In this document: piece by piece, positions 1 through 10,100 of the stretch
Position numbering within the stretch: the first letter of the stretch is position 1
Layout of the letters: each line of letters opens with the position of its first letter
From: Kryptolebias marmoratus
Taxonomy: Eukaryota; Chordata; Actinopteri; Cyprinodontiformes; Rivulidae
Reading direction: 5' to 3'
Assembly: GCF_001649575.2 (NCBI RefSeq)
Contig: NC_051434.1
Span: 12,980,333-13,044,332, forward strand
Length of the DNA: 64,000 nt
The notes under the pieces: model-generated
The model's database searches: none
Told to the model about the DNA's origin: nothing
The model's input: the letters and a program-made list of their open reading frames with translations, nothing else
Translations under genes and position numbers: made by a program

Positions 1-839
1 TTTCTTTTTTTTACAGAACCAGTTATTTCTCTAAGGAACAGGAACCTTGGAACATATTAAACCAAATTCCCAGCATGCACCTGTCTGACTGGAACTGACC
101 TCTCTCATACGCTTTCTCGTCATTTCCGGTGATTTTGTTTTGTTTAGTAACTGCAGGCAACTCCAACTTTTTTATTATTATTATTTATTTTTATCTTTTT
201 CAAAGGAAACACTATGAGTTCCCAAAGAGATAGGTCAGATCATTTGATGTGGATGTGTCTGTAGATTTTCTTAAGAAATTGTCAAGGGTGCCAAATCAGC
301 TCCTTCTCAAATCCCAACATCATTTTGTAATAATTAAAACTTAGAAAAAAATTACTACAATTTGATAAATAGACTGTCAAAGATATGTAAAGAGACCCGA
401 GAGCAAAAGAAATGTTAAAGCTGCTGTCAGGGGCTTATCAGGGTCACCACGGTAACCACACACACCTGTGTCTGTCACTCCCTGACAGCATCAAGAGAGG
501 CAGGCAGAGACAGACTGAAAATGAGGCTCAAACAAACAGCAGCTGTGTGAAAACTGCATGTCAGAAATTAAATAATTTTCAGCAGCAGAAGAGTCTAATC
601 ATCACACATGAGATTCGACAAAATCCCAATAATCTTCATTATTTTTTTCTCTCTGTTCATCGTGAATTTGGTCTATGTTGTACGACGTACTGCTACCGAA
701 AATCGTAGCACACTATTCCTGATGGAGCCACAAGCTATCTAATTAAAAAGACAAGCTGCAGTTTAATTTAAAAAATAAAATAGGTTTAAAATAAATTAAA
801 TTTTGACTGGATTGACGACTATAAATCTGAGCAGTGACT
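1..839. other. Upstream flank, no gene recognised
   Basis: AT-rich sequence with poly-T and TTA runs near 170-190. The only open frame, 98 codons at 412-708, has no recognisable domain, no plausible splice context and a composition typical of chance frames. Nothing else is supported. Confidence 0.5.
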
Positions 840-1312
840 TAAAACAACTCTAATCTCAAACATCTTGTAGAGGTTCAGGCAAATGTTATTTTATAAACCA
901 TTACAATGTTAACAATTCGGCATTAGTTGGTTATTCACATTGACCTCTGGTTATTTGTGAGCACAAATAGCTGCAGCATTGTGGCACATCTGGCAGGAAT
1001 ATCCTAAAATTTCTTATAGAAATAAATGTGTCATACATAAAGGTTTATAAATTAGCATTTGCACGAATTGCTCTGAAATCCTCAAGAATGGAGTTGTTTC
1101 AGGATGGCAGCAATCCACTTCAACCTCAGTTCCGCTTGAGCTAAACATGAACTCATCCATCAAGTCAGAATTAAACTCATTTTCTCCAAATTGGGGCTGT
1201 TCAAAGAGCCGTCTGCTACAGATAAGATAGTAATTGTTCATAACATTTCCACAGAACCCCTCTTCTAACGATCTGAAGGTTCCTATAGCGTTAACCTGCA
1301 ACATTACCTGAA
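840..1312 (-). mobile_element. Dispersed repeat family B (foldback MITE), partial copy
   Basis: It shares long blocks with copies near 15.6, 23.7, 37.2, 49.3, 53.5 and 58.6 kb. The blocks include a segment saying that a subject 'wall' of conserved words recurs: ATCCACTT, the TTTCTCCAAATT block, GGCTGTTCAAAGAG, and AAGATAGTAATTGTTCATAA followed by a CCACAGAACCCC block. The terminal inverted repeat seen in the 15.6 kb copy is not clearly kept. The open frame inside it (1014-1304, - strand) is a repeat shadow. The copy lies about 350 bp upstream of the gngt1 promoter. Confidence 0.75.
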
Positions 1313-1424
1313 AAGTTCACAGTTTAAACAGATTTATTTTGCCTTCACATGTCCTGAAAAACTGCCATGCAGTCATGTTTAGACCAAGGACGCGTCTCCA
1401 CCTTGACAGGTAGAGGCTAAATAC

Positions 1425-1708
1425 GGATTAACCGTCTTATCAGAATGATCCGATACATAAAGAGCAGCCCTTTAACCTATAGTCAACTGAAGGGAAGCAC
1501 ACATAAAGTAAATAAACTTCTGAATTAGGACTGTAAAATGCAATAAATACATTCTTTAAACAATAAAAATAAATCAATTTAACCACGCACCTGCGTGAGC
1601 CACACTCTCTTTTAGATGGCAAACTTGAGCCACTGGCATTATCATTCAACGGGGCCTTCATTAAATCAGATTAGCAGATTAGAATTGTCGGTGCAGATTA
1701 CTTTATAA
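1425..1708 (+). promoter_or_regulatory. gngt1: gngt1 promoter with CRX/OTX-type sites and TATA box
   Basis: Three copies of AGATTA (reverse complement TAATCT, which fits the CRX/OTX consensus TAATCY) lie at 1668-1673, 1676-1681 and 1695-1700. A GGATTA (TAATCC) lies at 1425-1430. A TATA-like TTTATA is at 1702-1707, two bases after the last site. Transcription probably starts near 1730, and a short leader exon ends at a GTAAGT donor at 1782. CRX-driven transcription is established for many rod and cone genes; that it acts here is inferred from the site cluster and the downstream gene. Confidence 0.65.
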
Positions 1709-1912
1709 CCCAGATTGAGGGAGAGGAGAGGGACTCTTCAGCAGGACTTTGGTGAGGAAGCACTGATACCCTTGAGCATTTGTAAGTACATTCCTGTTCT
1801 CTTATTCAAGAGTGACTGAACAGTATTTTAAATATTTCAAGATCATCTATTTGTCATGTTGACTTGAGAGCAAAAAAATACATTTTGAATGTTTCTTTGA
1901 CTTGGACAGAAA

Positions 1913-2265
1913 ATGCCCGTCATAAATGTGGACGATCTGACGGACAAGGACAAGGCTGTAATGGAAGTGAATCAACTCAAAGTTGAAATCAAGCTCGAGA
2001 GGTGGTTGGTAAGTTCTGTGCGCTGAGACAAAAAACACTTTTATTCTTTTATTTTGAAAGATACACAAATGTCCAAATACCTTCATGAGAGTTTCTAGGA
2101 CTGAGCTGTGTTTCAACACGTCTCGCCTGGTCGTTTTAGACGTCTAAATGCTGCGAGGAAATCAAGGAATACATTCAGGCCAGAGAGGACGAGGACACCC
2201 TCGTCAAAGGCATATCAGAGGAGAAGAACCCCTTCAAGGAGAAAGGCGGCTGTGTTGTCTGCTAA
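1913..2265 (+). CDS. gngt1: Rod transducin gamma subunit (GNGT1)
   Basis: This is the gamma subunit of the photoreceptor heterotrimeric G protein. With G-beta-1 it forms the dimer that presents transducin alpha to photoactivated rhodopsin on disc membranes. Coding exons are 1913-2008 (32 codons) and 2140-2265 (41 codons plus TAA), joined in phase 0 across a 131-bp GTAAGT...TTTTAG intron, giving 73 residues, the usual family size. The N-terminus MPVINVDDLTDKDK and the C-terminal run NPFKEKGGC are near-identical to the rod paralogue; the cone paralogue starts differently. The protein ends in the CaaX box CVVC (Cys70), a farnesylation-type signal because X is Cys rather than Leu. The start codon lies three bases after an acceptor at 1908-1909, so a non-coding leader exon (about 1730-1781) is inferred. 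A polyadenylation signal AATAAA follows at 2402-2407. The whole gene spans under 0.8 kb. Confidence 0.95.
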
Positions 2266-2401
2266 AATGGACCTCAGGAGCTTTTCGTGTTCCAGATTAG
2301 CACCCAAGGACATTCTCCCCTCCGCACTGGATTTGCAGATTGAGAAGACTAGAAGAACACAAGGAAGAAAGATTTCGTAAAACTGCACCAGCCCCTGTGT
2401 A

Positions 2402-2407
2402 AATAAA
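2402..2407 (+). terminator. gngt1: gngt1 polyadenylation signal
   Basis: AATAAA lies 137 bases after the stop codon. It is the first canonical hexamer downstream, with a T-rich, GT-containing stretch following at about 2420-2445. A second AATAAA near 2636 could be an alternative. Confidence 0.7.
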
Positions 2408-3177
2408 GCCCTATCTTTCAGACAGATTTGTAGCCTTATGGTTTTATTCACTGAAAAGACGCAGTAAAGAGTTTCACTTGGCAAAAGATATAAGAAGGCT
2501 TTTCTGTCATGGTGGTATAACCTGAGTAAAATATGTTTCATACACTGAAGCATGTCTCTGTCATTCTCTTGGGCCTGCTACAAAACTTCTTTTTAACTCA
2601 ATTTGCCTACATTTAGTTTCCCCATCTTTTTTCACAATAAAATCACTATCTTGTAGCATACATCACAGGTTTTATTAAACTTTGAGAAAGCCTCTAGTGC
2701 GTACAGTTGTAAATTCTCTTTTCTTTGTAGGTGTAGATTTTTTTTGTTTTTGTTTGTTTATCATAAGCAAACTCCTTGTTTCAAGGTTCATATGATTGGG
2801 AGAACTAATGGGCATTAGCTAATAAGTTATAGATGTGAAAAATTAAATTAAAAATAAAATTAATTTCTTGCAGAATTTATGGAAGAGGATGACTCTCTGT
2901 GGCAAACCCCTGAAGAGGGAAGAAAAAAAGAAGAGAGTTTAGGATTGTAGGTAATTCGGACAGATAAAAAAGGGGGGAACATTTAAAGAAATATAACCAA
3001 ATAAATGACTAGTATAAGGCTGAAAGAACAACTCATTTAATATTTTTGATTCTGTAATTAAGCAACACGACTTTGTAGATATATTAATATTTGATCCCAG
3101 AAGAAGACTAAGCTCATTTTATGCCGTGCATTGACAGAGTTTAGCTGTTTTGGTCAAACCTTGTGAAGAACATTATA
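2408..3177. other. Intergenic, gngt1 to repeat cluster
   Basis: AT-rich spacer with no recognisable gene. It has a poly-T run near 2730 and a purine-rich patch at 2880-2945. Nothing further is supported. Confidence 0.5.
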
Positions 3178-3430
3178 CACAATCTAATGCAATAGCACAA
3201 GATGTTCAGAGTGTGTGCTGTAAATAACTCTAAGCTACTACCACATCAGGTTTTAGTTCAATATGAGTAAATTTCAATAAGGTATAGCCATTTTTTTAGT
3301 GGCTACTGTTGACTGTAGTGACCATATTGAATTGGATTGATTCCAAAAATTAATCAGTTGTAGACATACATCCAGTGGTTACTTTCTAAGAGTTTCAATT
3401 AAATCCATCCAGTGGGTCATGAGATAACCA
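3178..3430 (+). mobile_element. Dispersed repeat family A, copy 1
   Basis: This is the first of three neighbouring copies of an unclassified interspersed repeat. Shared words, in order, are AGCTACTACCACATCAG, TTAATCAGTTGTAGA, CATCCAGTGGTTACTTTC, GAGTTTCAATTAAA and TCCAGTGG(G/T)TCATGAGATA. Other copies are near 9.3, 29.0, 30.2, 31.8 and 38.5 kb in both orientations. No coding capacity is seen. Confidence 0.75.
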
Positions 3431-3464
3431 GGGTTGTTGCCAACAGTTAATGCTAAGGTTTTAA

Positions 3465-3538
3465 CCCTCTCAAGGCAGGCATTGCAACAACATATCTGAT
3501 TTTTCCTGTAACTAAAACTTAATTTGAGCCTGAGAGGG
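3465..3538. mobile_element. 74-bp piggyBac-like MITE
   Basis: The segment is bounded by TTAA at 3461-3464 and 3539-3542. Its ends are inverted repeats: CCCTCTCAAGGC on the left and GCCTGAGAGGG on the right. TTAA target duplication plus CCC-starting termini is the piggyBac signature. It is too short to encode anything and sits between family A copies 1 and 2. Confidence 0.6.
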
Positions 3539-3542
3539 TTAA

Positions 3543-3760
3543 ACAAAGATCTTGTGCAAGGAGCAGCACTTGGAGAATGTGTTGTGAATTACTCTTAGCA
3601 ACAATCACACTAAATTGTAGCTCAACATTTGTAAAATTGACTGGATTATCAACTTTCTAATGTTTTTTAAGGTCAGCTGGCTATGGTGGCCACTTTTTTT
3701 AAGTTGGCTCCAAATGTTGGTAAGCTGTAGAAGTACATCCAGTAATTATTCCTATATTGT
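3543..3760 (+). mobile_element. Dispersed repeat family A, copy 2 (truncated)
   Basis: It opens with the CAAAGATCT...GTGTTGTGAATTACTC 5' block of family A and keeps CTGTAGAAGTACATCCAGTAATTA, but lacks the TCATGAGATA 3' block. Copy 3 follows directly, so the two may be a tandem arrangement. Confidence 0.65.
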
Positions 3761-3775
3761 GTAAGCTGGTAATGC

Positions 3776-4036
3776 TCAGCATGTGTGTCAGGGATCAGTC
3801 TCAGCTACTACCACGCAAAACTTTAGGTCAATATCTGTAAAGTTGACTGAATTATAGCAATTTTTGTGTTTTCTAAGTTTACTTGGCTGTGGCAGCCATG
3901 TTGAATTAGGTTAACTCCAAAAAAGTATAGGCTGTAGATGTACATCTAATCATTATTTTCTGCGAGTTTCATTAAAATTCGTCCAGTGGTTCATGAGATA
4001 TTTTGGTAACAGACACAGACACAGAGACGGGCAATT
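3776..4036 (+). mobile_element. Dispersed repeat family A, copy 3
   Basis: A near-complete copy, from CTCAGCTACTACCACGC to TCATGAGATATTTTGGTAACAGACACAGACA. It ends about 70 bp before the acyl-CoA dehydrogenase start codon, so it probably overlaps or adjoins that gene's promoter. Confidence 0.75.
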
Positions 4037-4105
4037 AAAAAAAAGAAACTGTCCTCCAGGGGAAAACACACCGTCTGCGCATGCGCTAACAGGCTGTTGT
4101 CAATA

Positions 4106-7100
4106 ATGGCGCTGCGCGTAGGATCCCTGCGTTCGAACCTGCTGCTAAACAGCCGTAGTTTGTGCAAATTCGCCTCGTTTGTGGGCGTCCGGTCGCTGTC
4201 TGAACATGTGTCCTCTAAAACCGTCACGTCCAAGCCCTCAGACACCACAAGTGATCATTTAATCTACACACAAGAGCACTTTGCGCTGAAGGAGGCCCTC
4301 AGGAAGGTATGCGGGATTGCTAACACACAGAATAGAGACGTTTTAAGCTAACAAAATGGGGGCCATAAGGCAGAATTGTACAGTTCTTGTTATGAGCATT
4401 GGATATTTTAATATTTCCTCCAACACAGCAGCGTTACTCTGCCTAATATGACAACCTAAAGAGAGCCAGTGTTTGGGTTGAGTAAAGTAGGTGAGAGGTT
4501 AAAAAGCTATCTGTTCCTCCTCTGCTGTTTATGTTTGTTTCTGCTCCACAAGGTGCTTTCACTTCAACATTTTAACACTGCTGTTACTATAGATCTGTGT
4601 GTGTGTGTGTGTACAAATGACTGTGCTATAGGTAAAATAACCGAGGCTACAAGTGGATTTCACTGGAGAAATCCCACCTCTCTCCTACATCATCAGCCTT
4701 AAGTAAATAAGTGATTCACAAAGTTCAGAGTCAGTCTGGCATGTTTAGGTGAAGTATTGTGTTATAATCACATGAATAAGGCGTTGATTTATCTCACTTC
4801 AGTGTGTGATGGCCTGAGGGATGATGCTGAAATCCATAAACTTGAAACCAGACCAAAGAAACATGTTGGAAATAGTTGGTGAGCTATAGTTGGTGGCTTA
4901 TAAAGACGAACATGGCGAAACCTGAACAGGCAGAAGTGGATCTTGGTACTCGGATAAATCTGCCTCAGGGTGCTGGTGTGCTTAAATAACAACCCGACTG
5001 GTTTGTGTCCAGCGAAGGTTCAGGAATGCCACATTAATTAAGTTAATATTTCTTTGTAACTCAGGCTGTCGAGCTGATAAACATTCAGGCGGGAAATTAA
5101 AACGGCTGAACTTTTTCGATACGAGGGAATCAGACGCCGTTCTCGCTGGGGTTACAGAGGAAAGGCAAATCTCTCATTAAATTGTTTCAACAGAACCTTG
5201 AAAAAACTCTAGCGCACAGATAATCTGAACCTGGCAGATAGTTGATTTGACTGTTTTTCTTTGCTTTATTTCAAAGGCCTGGAAAAGAGACAGCGTGTTT
5301 ATTAGTATTCACTGTGAGTTCTCCGGCGTTATTAAATTTGCCCTGTGCTTGAGCAAAAGTAGGTTTTAAGGAGACATCAGCAAACCTAAGTTAATTTAAA
5401 AAATGCCAGTCCACTCATCTAAGTACTTTACTCCAGAATAAAACCCCAAAGAGCGAAATCGAAGAATATTAGATTTGACCAAGTCACACCTTTGTTTCTC
5501 ATCACATTTATTGTTTCTATGTTCAGCACTTCCTCAAACACATACCTATTGTTATTGCAAATTATTGTTGCAAACAATGAAGTTGCAAATTAGTAATCAG
5601 CCTGACTCACTTTAGATTCATATAACTAGACAAATTAGAAGTGGCAAAAATAGCAACAAGACCCCGAATAAGACGGGAAACAAAAAGTGTCGGCGAAATG
5701 GAAGGAAGCTCGTTGTCTGACTGTAGTTTTTAAATAATGCCACCAGGTTGAAAATAAAGTATTACTGGGAATACTGGGAGGCATGAGATTGCAAATAGGA
5801 AATGGTGGACAATATGTTGGGAGGGCAGGAAAAGGAACTTGGGCAGGAATGGTTTATTAAAAGAGTCCACTGTAGGATAGTGTGTGTTTATAAATTTACA
5901 AACGAGGAAATCCCACAGTTGGTGCTCAAGGTTAGAGTCTCAGAGTGTTGATGTGTGCTTTCAGAAGTTTTTATAGTACCCCCACGTGCAGAAGGGGGGA
6001 AAAAAACCTGTCCATAGTTGTTGTGCACAGCAGGTCAGCTGCTGTCATTAAAGATGAGCCAAAGTAAGGTTATCCCAACTTTACGAGGATGCTGATTATC
6101 ATGTGCAGCCTCCCTTCGGTTTCATCTCGGGATTTCTCACAACACGACACGCCGCAGCCCGGCAAGTTGAAGGTTTTATTCCAGAAAAACCTAAGAAGCT
6201 CCATGGACTGCTTAGTTATTGTATTGTACCAGTAAATCATTGTAATTGTACATCTCTGCCTTTTAAAATTAATTACTTATTCCCAATTTTAAAAAAAAGA
6301 CAAATACTCATTAATTAGTTGTCTCCGTAACTTAGAGGGTCTTCGGATGCTGTGGGGCGCAGCGTTGTCTAAACAGATCATATCAAACTATGAAAGAGAA
6401 GACATATTTTATTCTCTTCTTGGAAAAAAAAAATACTGTTTTTATCTTACAGCACAATTTGATATAAATAGCCCACATGGTACTGTTGCTGACTCAAAGG
6501 ATAGGTGTATTTAAAGCTTAAATATACAATATTTTACCAGTTTATTTAACAGCAAACAACTACTTGTGTAGTAAAGACGTAATTTGGCGACCTTTACAGG
6601 TATAAAAGCCACTTCCTGTGTGTGTGTTTTAATTCAATCTGCTCTGTTCTCTGCAAAGTGTCGTTAGTGTTTGTAAATGCCTCCCATGCAGTCGTGGAAG
6701 GGCAAAGATGGAGGACGCTGCAGTTTGGCCTTATGTAGATGGAGCTGTTAACCACCTGATATACCAAACAGGCATCACAACAAGTCAGTCTGAACTCTTA
6801 ATAGAGAGACTATTAATGACTGGAGTTAAATAAAAGCTAATATTCCTGGATAATCCAGTAAATACACCTGCTTGAAAAGTTCAAATACTACTCACTCAAT
6901 TTGAAATATTGACAATACATCTTTTAGTTAATATTAATCATAGAGTTCCTAGCGTTAGGGTAAATTTGGGTTGTACTGAAAGGCTGACCCAGTTAAATAT
7001 AGTTTGTGTTGCACAGGGAAGTCCAGACTAGAGCTTACAGAGTGTTTCGTCTCGCCGAAGGCACCAAGTCTCCAGACTAGATGTGTTGAAACGACTGGAT

Positions 7101-10100
7101 GTTGCAAAGCTTTTTGACCTCGCGTTACCAAACGGCGGCTCAGTGATGTGAAATTCCTGTTACGAAGCCCAAGTTGAGCAAAATACCCCCTTTTTGAGGA
7201 CATGCAGGAATACTCCTTCGTGATTTTGTTTTTCTTTTTCTTTTTTTTTTATGTTTTCCTTCCCTGCAACTAGCCGTTCCTCCCTTTCCCTCCTCAGGAT
7301 CTGAACTTTGGACACGGATCGCAGGTTTAGAGGAGATGAGTAGCTGCTCATTTTTAAGGATTATTTTCTATGATTCCTGTTCTCAAAGTAAGCCTTAACT
7401 TAAACCCCGTAGCTTGAAACTAGTCCTTTTTTTTTAAACGATGAAAATACATTTTCTATTGTGTTCCCATACAGATGTGTTCAGTAAAATATGCCAGTTA
7501 AATTGCTGGCTGAACTTTTTCTAATCCTGGAGGAAATATGCCTATTTCCTTTTGTTTAAGAACTGTTGAAGGATTTAATCAAACATGGTTTAAAAAAAAA
7601 AAACTACCAGGATTTACTCTTTTACAATTTAAATTTCTCCGCTCGGCTCACTTGACTGTTTAACCCGTGGAGCTTGGATTTGATTTTAAAAGTTTCCGCA
7701 GAGCACTTATTTTTTGTTTTGTTTTTAGACACCATTTCAGAGCGTTATAACTGATCAGGGAAGGAAAAAAAAACCAGTTTGTGAGCAAGCTGCCATATAT
7801 CCGTTGAAACCACAAGAGGACAATTTATTCAAGCAACATCAATAAAATGTGAAGATGTTGGAAGACATTTTAAAGAGGAACAGGCGCAGAATGTAACAAT
7901 ACAGAAAATATAATTTTGTTTTGCTCATTTGCTGGATTTTTTTTATTTAGTGTGTTAATTTATTCAGTTTCCTTTCTAACATTTGTTTGAGAAAACTTCC
8001 TCTAACGAAGCCTGTTTTGTGCAGCAGAGTTCTTTGAAAAGACTAGCTGCAAATGTCTAAATTAATTCAAACTGACAAAAATAATATTTACAACCTTTTC
8101 TGATTTAAAAAAAAAAACACCCCTGAATCAGCAACTCGGTATACTAGAGTGAAAGTACGAGTGTTAGCCTTCAGAATCCATTTCCACTGATGCTGAGAGC
8201 TCTGTAAGGGTATTCTTCGGGGTTATTGATGCTGTTCTTACGTTCAGCCTGGCTTCATTCACATGTGCTCTTTTCTGCTGAAGACTTCATTATAAATGTT
8301 CATCACACAGCAAGATGCATAAACATCCCATTTGCTGTTAAAGCCACATTACTTAAAAAAAGGACAAAACAATCATTCATTGCAATTCTAAACCATGAAA
8401 ATTCACAATTTCACTCTTAAAATTTACTAAACGACCCAGTTAAAACTTTATACATAGTATAAATTACAGGTGTATCAATTGATTGGCTGAAATTAATAAT
8501 TAAGCTGATTTTTTACTTTATTTATTTATTTTTTTAGAGAAATGGTATCTGGCACAGCTAAGCATACTAAACTTTTTAAGGGTCCGTCCACACGGGCACA
8601 ATGTTTTGTAAATTTGCAAAATAAATAACTTTATCATTTCATCCTGATGTCCACATGAAAACAATGTAGTTACTACAGCCTTTGGGTTGTTTTTGGTGTT
8701 TCCATGTGGACATTTCTAGACACTGTGGCTTGTTTTCTTTGCACTGCAGCTCATCGACAAGGAAATTAACCCGTACGTCGACAAGTGGGAAGCAGAGGGG
8801 ACGTTTCCGGCCCACAAAATCTTCAAGATCCTGGGAAATGCTGGCTTTCTCGGCGTCAGCAAACCAGTTGGTAAGACGACAAATGTGACCCCGCACCTGT
8901 GAGAAGTTGGCGTTCCAACAACAACAAAGATTGAACATTTATTTTCATAATCAGACCTTCGGGTGACGCAGTAGCCCTGCGATAATGCCCCAACAACATC
9001 CTCCAAGATACTCCCCAATCTGCTTTTATGGAGTTTAGCATGAAAATAACTGCTTACATTGCTGAAAGGTCCTTTTTGCCAGCTTGGGCTTCTGTTTGCT
9101 CAGTTAATTTGTATAATATATATAATATAATTCCACTTGAAATTTAGCTTAGTTTAGTTTTTAAACGAGCTGCTACTCATTTTATTGAAACTAGCATTCC
9201 TTGAAAGAACGTGCCTGCAGTCTTTCGCTCCAAAGTTTTAAACAAAGATCTGTTAGCACTTAGAGTTTGTGTTGGGAATGACTCAGCTACCACCACGCCA
9301 GATTTTAGCTCAATATCTGTAAAATTGACTGAGTTGTAGCTAACTTTGTGTTTGCTGAAGTTGGTTACCTATGGAGAAGGTAATCAGTTGTTGATGTACA
9401 TCTAGTGATTACTTTGAGAGTTTCATTAAAATCTGTCCAGTAGTTCAGCAGATATTTTGCTAACAGACAAACTAACACATGCACACACACACACAGAGAT
9501 TTGGGGAATTACATCGTCGCCAGCCTTTCGTGGCATAGGGCAAAACAAAAGAACATTTAAGATCATTTAAAAAATCAATTCAGAAGAGTTTCTAATTATC
9601 TTTAAAAGGGTTATTTGACTTTAAAACGCTAAAATGTTTTTGTCACAGACTCTTAGGAAGGGGGAAAAAAGTTCTCTGAAAGGATAATTACCAGAAAAAT
9701 TACAGGGATTCCCAGCGCATTTGTTTTGCAAATAAAACATTGTTTTATTTTTAGGTCAACATAAGACATTCTGAAAAACTAGTTATCAGGTTGCCAAGAG
9801 CATCAAAGTCCTTCAAAGCCCAAAACGAAACTGCATCTGCTCCATGGAAAGTATTTTTAAGAATATTTTTTAAGGTTCCCAGAACCCAGATCATTTGTAT
9901 TCCCATGAATTCCAGCTGGAAACCCAAATACGAACATGAAAACTGATTAATCATCCATGTCTCCCGTCTGCATGATAAATGTTATCAAGACGTTTTGTTT
10001 CTGATTCCATTTCCCCAAACTCCCGTGATAAATCTGTGACACACATCCGAGGATTAGAAAACCTTTGTCACAGAATAAATGCCGCTGTGACTGATGCCAT

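Noticed and set aside
2108..2553. Two frames overlapping gngt1 exon 2
   Set aside because: They are out of frame or antisense to the transducin gamma exon, whose protein matches the family throughout.
4097..4351. Start nine bases upstream of the dehydrogenase ATG, and extension past 4306
   Set aside because: The upstream codon is TTG, not ATG, and the frame past 4306 reads through the GTATGC donor.
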